The notes beneath the pieces are model-generated. The model did no database searches. It saw only the letters and a program-made list of their open reading frames with translations, and was not told where the DNA came from. Position numbers and translations under genes: made by a program. From Sphingobacterium nematocida (GTDB taxonomy: Bacteria > Bacteroidota > Bacteroidia > Sphingobacteriales > Sphingobacteriaceae): DNA of 64,000 nt. Below are positions 23,220-33,191 of the stretch, in pieces (position 1 is the first letter of the stretch; every line of letters starts with the position of its first letter). The DNA lies in NCBI RefSeq assembly GCF_900168125.1, contig NZ_FUZF01000015.1:83132-147131 (forward strand), in the 5' to 3' direction.

Positions 23220-26200
23220 ATGAAAAACAGTTTAGATACCATCAACATGAATAAACGAAATAAATTAAAAACCCAGGTTTTTATAAGCATTGGCATCGCT
23301 ACTAGCATTATCTTGTTGTCAATCATATATTTATTTAGTCAGTTTTCTAACTTCATGGTTAGAAACGACGAAATCATAAAAAACTCGCAAGAACAATTAC
23401 AGTTAGCGACAACCGTCAACAAAAGTCTTTATGATCTAACCCGAGCGCATATCGATTTGGTAAAAGGACTGAACAGTGCAGAAATCGAAATTGCTAACAA
23501 CACCGACGAGCTGGAAGAACATGTTACAGCGATAAGGAAGGTAAGCTCTCAGAACAGCGAAAACGCAAAACACCTGATCGACCGTGTTGAGACCGTATTA
23601 GACATATCGTCATTACGTGATAAAGGGGGATCCAAGGATGAGACAATCAATTATTGGCTCAAAGAGCAGAAAAAAAACTTAGAATCTACCAACATATTTA
23701 TAGAATCTGTTATTGCCAATCGTGCGAAAGAGATGGCAAAAAACGAAAAATATATCAGCGATGTTGAAAAGGTAATAATAGGGCTGATTATTATCAGCTT
23801 GCTAATTATTGCTTATTCATTCTACAAGATTTTTCAAATACTAACCCAACTTCGCAAATCCAGCAACGAACTGAAGAATGTCAATAAAGAGTTTGAAGAA
23901 GCTCGCATACATATTGAAGATACAAACTGGATACTGGAGAAAAGTGCTTATCTCGCTGACAGAATAAGTGGTATAGATGATAGCTATAAAATAAGTCAGA
24001 TTGTAACCAAACTACTTAACGAACAACTTTCGACACAAGCTATCGCAATATATGTAAGAAAATTAGACTCCTACCAATTCGAAAGAACTGCTGCTTTAGG
24101 TCTGAAAAACACACTAAACCTCGAAAACTTTGTAAGTGGGGAAGGTTTCTTAGGAAAAATAGCTGAAGACAAAAGCTTTGTCATACAAAAGATAGAAGAT
24201 ACAAATCACCTAAATACAAATACTGCTACGCTTAATCAATTACCCGCTACAGTATTTATTTCGCCACTGATACATGAAGACCATTGCCTTGGTATCATTG
24301 AAATCGCAGCACTATGCACTCCTGAAAAACAAAAAAAATATAAGGATTACCTAACACGAATCAGTAGATTGATCGCTACCCGTATCAAATTTGGACAAAG
24401 CCATTTATTGGTCGAACAATTGCTGGAAGAAACACAAAGACAAACAGAGGAACTAGAAGCTCAACAGGAAGAACTACGAATCACGAACGAAGAATTAATA
24501 CATAAAACTCATCTTCTGGAATCTTCTGAAGAAGAGCTTCGTGTACAACAGGAAGAACTCACACAAACCAATGTCGAACTGAATCAAAAAGCAGCCGAAG
24601 TCGAAAAAAGAAATACAGACCTAAACCATGCCCATAGAATCGTAGAACAAAAAATAGCAGAAGTACAGCAAGCTAGTAAATATAAGTCTGAATTTATGGC
24701 CAACATGAGCCACGAACTCCGAACCCCGCTAAACAGTATCCTAATACTGGCAAAACTCCTACAGGACAATAAGTTAAAAAACCTAAACACAGAACAGGTA
24801 AAATACGCCAGTGTGATACACGGGGCTGGAACAGATCTTCTGGAACTGATCAATGAGCTATTGGATCTAGCAAAAATAGAATCAGGAAAAATAGACCTAA
24901 ACATCGAAAAAATTTATTCCAAAGATTTTGCAAGTAATACGGAGGAACTATTTAAAGCCGTAGCGAAGGATAAAGGCATAACTTTTACAACAAAATTAAC
25001 AGACGATCTACCTAGACACTTTTTATGTGACGAGTATCGCCTACAGCAGGTTGTCAAAAACTTTCTTTCAAACGCATTTAAATTTACCCCTATCAATGGC
25101 ACGGTAGAGTTTAGCATAAAAATGCAAACCAATAATTTATGCTTTGAAGTCAAAGACTCTGGAAAAGGCATCTCACCGGAAAAGCAAGAACTCATCTTCG
25201 AAGCCTTTAGGCAAGAAGATGGCTCTACAAGCCGTAAATATGGAGGGACTGGACTAGGTCTATCTATTAGTCGGGAAATAGCTTCCCTATTGGGAGGAAG
25301 AATCACACTGGAAAGCCAGATCGGAATAGGAAGTACATTCTCCCTAATCATCCCCTATACAGCTTCCGAAACCGTAGCTGTAGAAAAGACACAACCTCCT
25401 GTCGAGAAGAAAGAAATACAAGTAAACCCAATAGTTCCGATTGCCGAAAACGGACGATCGGCCCCAGAAAAAGAAAGGTCCATTCTAATTATAGAGGACG
25501 ACATCAATTTTGCAGATATCTTAAAGGGCTTCGCAGAAGAGTATGGATTTGTAGTCAGTCTTGCTCATGACGGGGCGAAAGGAATAGAAGTGGCCCAACA
25601 AATCAATCCCGACGCCATTATCCTTGACGTAATGCTCCCTATAGCTGATGGATGGGAAGTATTAAGACTTCTGAAAGAAAACCCGTTGACCAAACATATT
25701 CCTGTACATATGATGTCTGCAGCGACTTTCAACAAAAAAGATTTCTTAGAAAAAGGTGCTATAGGCTTTATGCACAAGCCGGTGACAGCAGACACGATCC
25801 AGCATACGTTTGAAACAATCAATCTTAATCTAAGCCAGGCAGTCAAAAAGATCTTACTGATAGAAGATCAAGAGTTGCAGAGTGATTTTATTAAGGATTC
25901 GTTTGCCGACCACAGTATCAATGTCATACAGGCCTTTTCATTAGCTACAGCATGGGAAAAACTCTCTGAAGAAACAAATATTGACTGTATCATTCTAGAT
26001 ATGCAGCTCCCCGATGGGAATGGCCTAGATCTAATAGAAAAAATAAAAAAAACACCTCGTTTAGTAAATATTCCGATCATTATCAATACGGCATACGAGC
26101 TCCCAAAAGAGCAATATGATCAGATTATCGCTGATGCAAGAGCAACTATTCTAAAATCCGACAAATCAAGCGACCGATTGATAGATGAGGTCAATCTTTT

Positions 26201-26645
26201 TCTAAATAAGATCAATGATTCCTCCTATCAACCGATCAAAAACATGGGTAACATTCAGCAGACAAGCAATTTAAAAGGAAAACGGGTTCTTGTCGCTGAT
26301 GATGACATGCGCAATGTGTTTGCACTTACCACGTCGTTACAGAGCTTTGAGATGGATATAGAGATTGCCAATAATGGCAAAGAGGCTGTACAGATCATGA
26401 GTAATCCGGACAATAATGTAGACATTATTCTGATGGATATTATGATGCCTGAGATGGACGGATACGAAGCCATAAGAATAATCCGTGAAGACCTAAAGTA
26501 TAAAAATGTACCTATCCTAGCTGTCACAGCCAAGGCTATGAAAGGCGATCGAGAGAAGTCTATACAAATCGGAGCCAATGATTATGTCAGTAAGCCTATC
26601 GATATAGACAAGTTAACGTCATTAATGCAGGTATGGTTAGGGTAG
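23220..26645 (+). CDS. Hybrid sensor histidine kinase with GAF and three receiver domains
   Basis: 1141 residues. Two membrane helices (~18-36 and ~182-204) flank a helical extracellular sensor of CHASE3-like character. A GAF domain (~245-390) follows, then a long coiled coil ('QQEELRITNEELIHKTHLLE'). HisKA is at ~493-560 with the phospho-His in 'FMANMSHELRTPLNSILILA', and the HATPase at ~605-715 ('VVKNFLSNAFKFTP', 'YGGTGLGLSISREIASLLGG'). Three receivers follow: 'ILIIEDD...ILDVMLP', 'ILLIEDQ...ILDMQLPDGNG' and 'VLVADDD...LMDIMMPEMDGYE'. All key Asp residues are present. Its stop overlaps the cheR gene by 13 bases. Such kinase-CheR-CheB units act outside chemotaxis, often in stress or development; the signal here is unknown. 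Confidence 0.9.
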   Translation: MKNSLDTINMNKRNKLKTQVFISIGIATSIILLSIIYLFSQFSNFMVRNDEIIKNSQEQLQLATTVNKSLYDLTRAHIDLVKGLNSAEIEIANNTDELEEHVTAIRKVSSQNSENAKHLIDRVETVLDISSLRDKGGSKDETINYWLKEQKKNLESTNIFIESVIANRAKEMAKNEKYISDVEKVIIGLIIISLLIIAYSFYKIFQILTQLRKSSNELKNVNKEFEEARIHIEDTNWILEKSAYLADRISGIDDSYKISQIVTKLLNEQLSTQAIAIYVRKLDSYQFERTAALGLKNTLNLENFVSGEGFLGKIAEDKSFVIQKIEDTNHLNTNTATLNQLPATVFISPLIHEDHCLGIIEIAALCTPEKQKKYKDYLTRISRLIATRIKFGQSHLLVEQLLEETQRQTEELEAQQEELRITNEELIHKTHLLESSEEELRVQQEELTQTNVELNQKAAEVEKRNTDLNHAHRIVEQKIAEVQQASKYKSEFMANMSHELRTPLNSILILAKLLQDNKLKNLNTEQVKYASVIHGAGTDLLELINELLDLAKIESGKIDLNIEKIYSKDFASNTEELFKAVAKDKGITFTTKLTDDLPRHFLCDEYRLQQVVKNFLSNAFKFTPINGTVEFSIKMQTNNLCFEVKDSGKGISPEKQELIFEAFRQEDGSTSRKYGGTGLGLSISREIASLLGGRITLESQIGIGSTFSLIIPYTASETVAVEKTQPPVEKKEIQVNPIVPIAENGRSAPEKERSILIIEDDINFADILKGFAEEYGFVVSLAHDGAKGIEVAQQINPDAIILDVMLPIADGWEVLRLLKENPLTKHIPVHMMSAATFNKKDFLEKGAIGFMHKPVTADTIQHTFETINLNLSQAVKKILLIEDQELQSDFIKDSFADHSINVIQAFSLATAWEKLSEETNIDCIILDMQLPDGNGLDLIEKIKKTPRLVNIPIIINTAYELPKEQYDQIIADARATILKSDKSSDRLIDEVNLFLNKINDSSYQPIKNMGNIQQTSNLKGKRVLVADDDMRNVFALTTSLQSFEMDIEIANNGKEAVQIMSNPDNNVDIILMDIMMPEMDGYEAIRIIREDLKYKNVPILAVTAKAMKGDREKSIQIGANDYVSKPIDIDKLTSLMQVWLG

Positions 26646-27469
26646 CAAGCAAAAGTGAATTCATCAGTTTTTCAGATTTAGATGAAGTCATCTATCTACT
26701 GAAGAATATCTCAGACTTCGACCTTACTGGATATTCCAAATCTTCATTAAAACGAAGGGTAGAACGCTTTCTTATGGTTGAAAAAATAGATCTGGTCGAC
26801 CTAAAAAATGCTATACTAAATGTCGATGGCTTTGAAAACTATTTTATACAAGAATTGGTGGTCAATGTGACCGAAATGTTTCGGGATCCCGAATTTTTCA
26901 GGCAGTTAAAAATTAAACTATTCCCTTACCTAGAGACCTATCCTCAATTGAGAATATGGAGTGCCGGCTGTGCAACAGGCGAAGAGGCGTACTCTCTAAC
27001 AATACTGCTAAAGGAAAATAATTTATTAGATCGATCTTTCCTATACGGAACAGATGTCAGTCTAAAAGCTTTGGACTTCGCTCGAAAAGGAGTTTATCCA
27101 CTAAAGAAAATTAAGTCATATACAGATAACTATAATAAATCAGGCCTTCCTTCTGAATTCGCCTCTCACTATACGGCCATGTATGATGCGGCAATAATCA
27201 ATAATGAGTATCGAAATAAGGTGCTATTCTCTACACACAACTTAGTGTCAGATAATGTCTTCAATGAGTTCCAACTGATATTATGCCGTAATGTGATGAT
27301 CTATTTTGATAAAGAATTGCAGGAACGTGCCTTGAATTTGTTTTATCAATCACTGGCTCTCTTTGGTTTCTTGTGCTTGGGAACAAAAGAAAGCCTATAT
27401 GGGCATGCTATAAAAAGCAAATTTAAAGTTATAGATAGCACCTTAAATATCTACCAAAAAATTAGATGA
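26633..27469 (+). CDS. CheR-type protein-glutamate methyltransferase
   Basis: 278 residues. It transfers methyl groups from S-adenosylmethionine to glutamates of a signalling protein. The N-terminal helical domain ('TGYSKSSLKRRVERFL') leads into the catalytic Rossmann part ('VVNVTEMFRDPEFFRQLK', 'RIWSAGCATGEEAYSLTILL' = SAM site, 'LICRNVMIYFDKELQERAL'). It overlaps the kinase gene by 13 bases and the next gene by 4, so the whole set is one operon. No chemoreceptor or CheA is nearby. The target may be the kinase itself or a partner elsewhere. Confidence 0.9.
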   Translation: MVRVASKSEFISFSDLDEVIYLLKNISDFDLTGYSKSSLKRRVERFLMVEKIDLVDLKNAILNVDGFENYFIQELVVNVTEMFRDPEFFRQLKIKLFPYLETYPQLRIWSAGCATGEEAYSLTILLKENNLLDRSFLYGTDVSLKALDFARKGVYPLKKIKSYTDNYNKSGLPSEFASHYTAMYDAAIINNEYRNKVLFSTHNLVSDNVFNEFQLILCRNVMIYFDKELQERALNLFYQSLALFGFLCLGTKESLYGHAIKSKFKVIDSTLNIYQKIR

Positions 27470-28044
27470 AAGGAACTGCAGATAAAATAGTGATCATTGG
27501 GGGCTCAGCAGGTTCATTTACACTAATCACTGAAATACTCGAAAAACTACCTCAACAGCTAGACTATGCACTGTGCGTTGTGATCCATCGCAGCATTACA
27601 TTTAACACCAAAATTGAAAGTAGTCTTTCAAAAAAACTGAATAGACCTGTTGTATCCGTGACAGACAAAATGGAAATCAGAAACGGCTATGTTTATTTTG
27701 CTCCAGCGGGCTACCACTTACTTGTCGAGCCCGACCGAACATTTGCACTGGACAGCTCAGAGCATGTTAACTATTCAAAACCATCAATCGACGTTTTTTT
27801 CGAAACAGCTGCTCAGGTGTACCGAGAAAACTGTAAGGCCTTTTTATTCTCGGGAGCTAATATAGATGGCGCCCACGGCCTGAGCACTGTGGAACATTTT
27901 GGTGGAAAGACATTTATACAAGATCCGGATGAAGCCATAATTAATACAATGCCGCTTTCTGGTATCCAAGAATCTACCGCTGCTACTGTACTTAAAAATC
28001 AAGAAATAATACGTTACTTTTGCTACAATCTCTTTTTACCATGA
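27466..28044 (+). CDS. CheB-type methylesterase domain protein without receiver
   Basis: 192 residues, only the catalytic domain of CheB. The Ser-His-Asp set is visible: 'IIGGSAGSF' (Ser), 'VVIHRS' (His) and 'FSGANIDGAHGLS' (Asp), with 'YVYFAPAGYHLLV' between. It removes methyl esters added by the neighbouring CheR or deamidates glutamines. The lack of a receiver domain means that control must come from the kinases around it. ATGA overlaps join it to both neighbours. Confidence 0.9.
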   Translation: MKGTADKIVIIGGSAGSFTLITEILEKLPQQLDYALCVVIHRSITFNTKIESSLSKKLNRPVVSVTDKMEIRNGYVYFAPAGYHLLVEPDRTFALDSSEHVNYSKPSIDVFFETAAQVYRENCKAFLFSGANIDGAHGLSTVEHFGGKTFIQDPDEAIINTMPLSGIQESTAATVLKNQEIIRYFCYNLFLP

Positions 28045-29663
28045 AAAACATCAACTTATTAATACTTGACGACAAAGAAGAGAACATCATAAGTTTACAA
28101 GCTCTTTTATCCGATATTGAAAACATTAATATCATCTGCTCCACCGATCCGAATGAAGCGCTCAAATTATGTTGGAAAAACGATATATCTTTAGCTTTGG
28201 TAGACGTTCAAATGCCGGAAATAAACGGTTTTGAATTTGTCTCTTTGCTCAAAGCCAACCCAAAGACAAGCCACATCATGGCTGTAATGGTTACAGCGAT
28301 ATCGAAAGAGGATAAATATCTGATCAAAGGTTTGCAAAGTGGTGCTGTAGATTATCTTTACAAGCCACTCAATCCCGAAATCACCATTGCTAAGGTAACA
28401 TCATTCATCAAACAGATACATATTCAAGAAGAAATAATCCAAAAAAACACCGAACTAGAACTTTCTAAGAAGGCACTGATACAAGCCAATCAAGAAGCGG
28501 AACAAGCTCGAAAATCCAAAGAAATATTTTTGGCCAATATGAGTCACGAGATCCGCACCCCTATTAACGGTATCAAAGGAATAGTGCATATGTTGAAAAA
28601 TGCAAATCTAAGTTTTGAGCAATTGGACTGGGTCAATCGACTGGAGATTGCCTCCAATTCGCTATTACTGATCATCAACGACATTTTGGATATTTCAAAG
28701 ATCGACTCGGGCATGATGAAGATTGAAATGGAGGACTTCCATCTCACTAATCTACTTTTGGATCTGGGGCAGATGTTCAAGATCAAAGCATCTGATAAAA
28801 AGCTAGAATTTGATGTAAGACTTGATTCAAAATTGCCAAAACATGTCCATTTTGACTCCTTGCGACTCGAACAGATCATCAGCAATTTTGTATCCAACAG
28901 TTTAAAATTTACCGAAAGAGGAAAGATAACATTAGCGGTACAGACCCTAGAAGAGACGGATGATATCCATAAAATAAAATTTTCAGTCACTGATACCGGA
29001 ATCGGTATAAAGCCAGGCTCAGTGGACAAAATATTTCTCGCATTCGAACAAGGCGATGATGGAATCACCAAAAAATTTGGCGGTACTGGTTTAGGATTAG
29101 CTATTGTAAAACGCCTTTCCGAGCTTTTAAATGGTGAAGTGCATGCCCAAAGCGTATACGGTGATGGGTCAGAATTTTCATTTATTGTCGATATCAAAGA
29201 AGTTAAAAACAAGGAGAAAATCAAAAGAGAGATCAATCTACCCTACTCGCAATTCCCTAAACTGGAAGGATTTAACGTTTTGGTAGCAGAAGACAATGAG
29301 TTAAACAGCTTTATGCTGGCCCATATCCTACAGACTTGGGATTGCAAAGTCACTGTCGTAAAAAATGGACGTCTCGCGCTAGAAGCTTTAGAAAAAGACA
29401 GTTTTGACCTGGTCCTCATGGACACCCATATGCCGGTCATGAGTGGATTTGAAGCTATTAAAGAAATCCGGGGCAATATCAACCCGGCACGCAGACAGAC
29501 ACCTATAATTACCATATCCGCATCGGTACTGGAGCATGAACAACAAGCAGCTTTTCAAGTAGGGGCAGATGAGGTCATTGGTAAACCTTTTGATCCTGCC
29601 GAGCTCTACAAGAAAATAACAAAAGTATGTGAATCAGAGAAAGTCAACAAATTGCCATTTTGA
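28041..29663 (+). CDS. Receiver-histidine kinase-receiver hybrid protein
   Basis: 540 residues from the ATG at 28041, which overlaps the cheB stop (ATGA); the TTG at 28020 is a less likely start. Layout: receiver (~1-120, 'LILDDKEEN', 'ALVDVQMPEINGFEF', Lys in 'YLYKPLN'); coiled linker; HisKA with 'FLANMSHEIRTPINGIKGIV'; HATPase ('NFVSNSLKFTERGK', 'FGGTGLGLAIVKRLSELLNG'); a second receiver ('VLVAEDNELNSF', 'LVLMDTHMPVMSGFEAI'). There are no membrane helices, so it is a soluble kinase. It probably forms a phosphorelay with the membrane kinase at the head of the operon. Confidence 0.9.
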   Translation: MKNINLLILDDKEENIISLQALLSDIENINIICSTDPNEALKLCWKNDISLALVDVQMPEINGFEFVSLLKANPKTSHIMAVMVTAISKEDKYLIKGLQSGAVDYLYKPLNPEITIAKVTSFIKQIHIQEEIIQKNTELELSKKALIQANQEAEQARKSKEIFLANMSHEIRTPINGIKGIVHMLKNANLSFEQLDWVNRLEIASNSLLLIINDILDISKIDSGMMKIEMEDFHLTNLLLDLGQMFKIKASDKKLEFDVRLDSKLPKHVHFDSLRLEQIISNFVSNSLKFTERGKITLAVQTLEETDDIHKIKFSVTDTGIGIKPGSVDKIFLAFEQGDDGITKKFGGTGLGLAIVKRLSELLNGEVHAQSVYGDGSEFSFIVDIKEVKNKEKIKREINLPYSQFPKLEGFNVLVAEDNELNSFMLAHILQTWDCKVTVVKNGRLALEALEKDSFDLVLMDTHMPVMSGFEAIKEIRGNINPARRQTPIITISASVLEHEQQAAFQVGADEVIGKPFDPAELYKKITKVCESEKVNKLPF

Positions 29664-29849
29664 GGTCTAATTGCCATCTAGTACTTTTATTTTTAGTATC
29701 TTTAAGCGTTCTATTTAACAATGGAATAATGGCATAAAACAACATTGAAACCTGTTTTAGCTCATTTATCATTAACAACAATCCGGGTGTAACTAGCTCT
29801 ATTGTACAATGGAGTTTTTATACGCTTAAATTTAATTACTTTTCAATGA

Positions 29850-29889
29850 AATACTCATGTTTAGCGAAGCACGAACACTCATGAGTATT
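29850..29889. repeat. Inverted repeat upstream of the azurin gene
   Basis: AATACTCATG (29850-29859) and CATGAGTATT (29880-29889), perfect 10 bp with a 20-nt loop, 34 bases before the azurin ATG. It may be a terminator of the signalling operon, an operator, or a leader hairpin of the azurin mRNA. There is no clear T run after it. Confidence 0.4.
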
Positions 29890-29922
29890 CCATTTGACCA
29901 TTAAAAGACAAATTATACACAT

Positions 29923-30456
29923 ATGAAAAAATTATTTTTTATCCCAGCTTTAGCTGCCGTTGTATCTCTAGCTGCTTGCGGAGGAAACAACACGAAGTCA
30001 GAAAGTTCAACGCAAAACACGACCGAAGAAACGACTTCGGAATCTCCGGCTGAAACGGTACCTGGTATCGAAAATGTAGCGATCTCCAACAGCTGGACTG
30101 TAGAAGGTAACGATCAAATGAAATTTAACACGGAGTTGATCCGCGTAAAAGCAGGAGAACCTCTAGAATTAACATTGAAAAATGTCGGTTCAATGCCAAA
30201 AGAATCAATGGGACACAACTTGGTTATTCTTAATCCTGGTGTCGATTTGCCTACTTTTGGCGGCGAAGCATCAGCTGCAGCGGATAACGAGTACATCCCT
30301 AAATCTTCACTTTCATCGATTGTAGCACACACCAAATTACTAGGCCCAGGTGAAGAAGATAAAATCACCGTGACTTTGGAAAAAGGAGTATACGACTATA
30401 TCTGTAGTTTCCCAGGACACTATGGTGTAATGCACGGAAAAATTGTTGCTGAATAA
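29923..30456 (+). CDS. azu: Azurin-type blue copper lipoprotein
   Basis: 177 residues. Lipobox LAAC at Cys19, then a Ser/Thr/Glu-rich linker (to ~47). The cupredoxin domain carries the type 1 copper ligands His98 ('SMGHNLVIL'), Cys161, His166 and Met170 in 'YICSFPGHYGVMHGKIV'. It shuttles single electrons in the periplasm, attached to a membrane by lipid. Closest in layout to the Bacteroidota azurins used as electron carriers to oxidases or peroxidases; the cbb3 oxidase at 54-57 kb is a possible partner. Single-gene unit with a perfect terminator. Confidence 0.93.
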   Translation: MKKLFFIPALAAVVSLAACGGNNTKSESSTQNTTEETTSESPAETVPGIENVAISNSWTVEGNDQMKFNTELIRVKAGEPLELTLKNVGSMPKESMGHNLVILNPGVDLPTFGGEASAAADNEYIPKSSLSSIVAHTKLLGPGEEDKITVTLEKGVYDYICSFPGHYGVMHGKIVAE

Positions 30457-30480
30457 TAGCAGTACGGATTTTCTTTTAAT

Positions 30481-30518
30481 ATAATACAAAAGGCACGGAG
30501 TCGTGCCTTTTGTATTAT
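30481..30518 (+). terminator. Terminator of the azurin gene
   Basis: Perfect 17-bp stem (30481-30497 with 30502-30518) and 4-nt loop GAGT; the core is AAAGGCACG/CGTGCCTTT, ending in TTTTG. Confidence 0.85.
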
Positions 30519-30661
30519 ATTAAGGCTTTCGACGTTAAAACAAAACCTAGAAAGCGATAGAACAAAATAAACAGAAACTTTAAGGGGTATTTTTGAATCA
30601 ATATTTTGGAATTACTTAGAGATAAGTCTTAACTTAGCCTCAAAATTTAAAACTCGCAATC

Positions 30662-32068
30662 ATGCAATACGACGTTATAGTTATAGGCAGTGGTCCAGGT
30701 GGTTATGTAGCCGCTATCCGTTGCGCTCAATTAGGCCTAAAAACAGCGGTAATCGAAAAATACAGTACTTTTGGGGGTACCTGTCTTAATGTAGGCTGTA
30801 TACCTTCTAAAGCCCTATTGGACACTTCAGAGCACTATCACAACGCAGCTCATGCCTTTGCTGATCATGGGATTAGCCTTAGCAGTCTTAAAATAGACGT
30901 TAAGAAAATGATCGATCGTAAGAACGATGTCATTGCCCAAAATACGGCAGGTATCACTTACTTATTTAAAAAGAACAAAGTCGACTCTTACGAAGGAGTA
31001 GGTTCTTTTGTTAATAAAAATACCATAAAAATCACTAAAAAAGATGGTACGGCAGAAGAAATCACAGGCAAGAACGTAATCATCGCGACAGGTTCCAAAC
31101 CTACTGCGTTACCATTCCTCCCTATTGACAAACAGCGTATCATTACTTCTACAGAAGCATTAAACCTTACTGAAGTACCTAAACACCTTATTGTTATTGG
31201 TGGTGGTGTAATCGGTCTGGAATTAGGATCAGTTTATGCGCGTTTAGGCGCCAAAGTTTCTGTCATTGAGTATGCTAAATCTATTATCAGCACAATGGAT
31301 GGTGGTTTAGGAAAAGAACTCCAACGTGTACTAAAAAAATCTTTAGGTATGGAGTTTTTCTTAGGACACAAAGTAACCGGAGCTTCCGCTAAAGGTAAGA
31401 AAGTGACTGTTACTGCTGAAGACAGTAAAGGTCAGGCTGTTTCTTTTGAAGGAGATTACTGTATCGTATCTGTAGGCCGTATCGCTTACACCAAAGATTT
31501 AGGTTTAGAAAATATCGGAATCACTCCAGAAGAGAGGGGCAACAAAATCACGGTCAATGATCATCTAGAGACTTCGGTAGAGGGTATATATGCAATTGGT
31601 GATGTAGTAAAAGGTGCGATGTTGGCACACAAAGCGGAAGACGAAGGAATATATGTTGCAGAACGTATTGCCGGTCAAAAACCACATATCGACTACAACT
31701 TGATCCCTGGGGTCGTATATACATGGCCTGAGGTAGCATCTGTTGGGCAGACTGAAGAGCAACTGAAAGAAGCTGGTAAAAAATACAAATCAGGTTCGTT
31801 CTCATTCAAAGCTTCCGGTCGTGCCAAAGCATCAGGAGATACCGATGGTTTTGTCAAAGTATTAGCCGACGCTGAAACGGACGAGGTGTTAGGAGTACAT
31901 ATGATAGGGCCACGAGCAGCAGATATGATTGCAGAAGCAGTCGTAGCTATGGAATACAGAGCTTCTGCTGAAGACATCGGCAGAATATGTCATGCACACC
32001 CTACATATACCGAAGCATTGAAAGAAGCAGCATTAGCAGCTACAGCTAATAGAGCTATTCATGCTTAA
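30662..32068 (+). CDS. lpdA: Dihydrolipoyl dehydrogenase (E3), copy 1
   Basis: 468 residues. It reoxidises the dihydrolipoyl groups of 2-oxoacid dehydrogenase complexes with NAD+. FAD site 'VIGSGPGGYVAAIRCAQLGL', redox pair in 'GGTCLNVGCIPSKALL', NAD site 'IVIGGGVIGLELGSVYARLG', second FAD motif 'EGIYAIGDVVKGAMLAHKAE', and the catalytic His-Glu in 'AHPTYTEALKEAALAA'. All active residues are present. The redox-site spelling (GGTCLNVGC) is the one of classical E3. Another copy with a different spelling is 1.1 kb downstream (33192-34580). Confidence 0.93.
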   Translation: MQYDVIVIGSGPGGYVAAIRCAQLGLKTAVIEKYSTFGGTCLNVGCIPSKALLDTSEHYHNAAHAFADHGISLSSLKIDVKKMIDRKNDVIAQNTAGITYLFKKNKVDSYEGVGSFVNKNTIKITKKDGTAEEITGKNVIIATGSKPTALPFLPIDKQRIITSTEALNLTEVPKHLIVIGGGVIGLELGSVYARLGAKVSVIEYAKSIISTMDGGLGKELQRVLKKSLGMEFFLGHKVTGASAKGKKVTVTAEDSKGQAVSFEGDYCIVSVGRIAYTKDLGLENIGITPEERGNKITVNDHLETSVEGIYAIGDVVKGAMLAHKAEDEGIYVAERIAGQKPHIDYNLIPGVVYTWPEVASVGQTEEQLKEAGKKYKSGSFSFKASGRAKASGDTDGFVKVLADAETDEVLGVHMIGPRAADMIAEAVVAMEYRASAEDIGRICHAHPTYTEALKEAALAATANRAIHA

Positions 32069-32095
32069 TTAGAAATCAAGCTTTTTAAATATAGA

Positions 32096-32150
32096 AATGC
32101 CTTTTGCTAAAACCGTATTTTCTTACGGATAAAGGCAAAGGGCATTTTTT
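32096..32150 (+). terminator. Terminator of lpd copy 1
   Basis: A two-part hairpin: outer AATGCCTTTTGC with GGCAAAGGGCATT, inner CCGTA with TACGG, then TTTTTT. Confidence 0.75.
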
Positions 32151-32180
32151 GATTAATGAAATATATACAACGTTTAAAAC

Positions 32181-32591
32181 ATGAATTTTCACACACGTAA
32201 ATGGATAAAACCCGAAGACCTAAATCCAAACGGGTCGCTATTCGGAGGTACGCTACTAAGATGGATTGATGAAGAGGCAGTAATCTACGCTATTGTACAA
32301 TTGGGAAATCCGCATGTAGTCACCAAATATATTTCTGAAATAAACTTTGTCAGTTCAGCCAAACAGGGCGATATTATTGAATTAGGCATCACCGCAACAG
32401 AATTCGGACGTACCTCGATCACAATGCGTTGCGAGGTAAGAAATAAGATAACTCGAAAAACAATACTTTCTATTGACAAGTTGGTGTTTGTCAACCTAGA
32501 TGAAGAAGGTACACCAACTCCGCATGGCAAGACCGAGATAACCTATGCCTATATGAGTGTCGATAAGTTCACCAAGGACGAGACACCGTAA
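32181..32591 (+). CDS. Hotdog-fold acyl-CoA thioesterase
   Basis: 136 residues, one hotdog domain of the YciA/BFIT type. 'PNGSLFGGTLLRWIDEEAVI' carries the conserved Asp/Glu of the active site; 'TKYISEINFVSSAKQGDIIE' and 'VRNKITRKTILSIDKLVFVN' are the typical strands. It hydrolyses acyl-CoA esters in the cytoplasm; chain length preference cannot be read from sequence. Single gene, between the two lipoamide dehydrogenases. Confidence 0.87.
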   Translation: MNFHTRKWIKPEDLNPNGSLFGGTLLRWIDEEAVIYAIVQLGNPHVVTKYISEINFVSSAKQGDIIELGITATEFGRTSITMRCEVRNKITRKTILSIDKLVFVNLDEEGTPTPHGKTEITYAYMSVDKFTKDETP

Positions 32592-32617
32592 CGTCCTTGG
32601 CAGATTCGTATAGATTA

Positions 32618-32953
32618 TTAAGCAGCTTTAACTGTCTTTTTGGTGGATAGAATATCCTTCTTTACGTCACGCTCCACCCAAAAAGAAACGACAGGAATCA
32701 ATGACAACACAAAGTATTTAATAACTCTGGTGAACTTCCAGCTATAGCTTTGCCAGCAGGCCACCAAAAGAATAACAAACAGTACGACCAAAAAACCGTG
32801 GATGGATCCGGCTATACGTACGGCACCATTCCTAATGTCATCTGGAACATCCATAAGATGTGGCAAAACATACTTAATCGGCATCGCGATAAAGAACAAA
32901 ATAATGGTGGAAATAGCCTCCCAAAGAGCAACTTGCTGAAAAATACGTAACAT
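32618..32953 (-). CDS. DUF3817 membrane protein
   Basis: 111 residues with three membrane helices ('ALWEAISTIILFFIAMPIKY', 'RIAGSIHGFLVVLFVILLVA', 'VIKYFVLSLIPVVSFWV'). 'LWEAISTIILFFIAMPIKY' and 'SIHGFLVVLF' are characteristic of the DUF3817 family of small inner-membrane proteins. Function unknown. It ends 27 bases after the convergent thioesterase gene. Confidence 0.8.
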   Translation of the reverse strand: MLRIFQQVALWEAISTIILFFIAMPIKYVLPHLMDVPDDIRNGAVRIAGSIHGFLVVLFVILLVACWQSYSWKFTRVIKYFVLSLIPVVSFWVERDVKKDILSTKKTVKAA

Positions 32954-33191
32954 CGTGATAAATTATTTCAGGCAAAAATAAACCAAACTTTGACCTCTCA
33001 AAAATCATTTCATAGAATTGACTGCCCTTTGACAATCTATTTCATTGGATGTCATGTTTTTATTAATATATCCAATACAAATACAGATTGACGCAATTAA
33101 TGCCTGTCACTTGTCTATTTAAAAACAGATACTTTCAATAAAAAGATGTATTTTTGGGAGCAAATATGTTTAATATAAATACTAAAAATAT

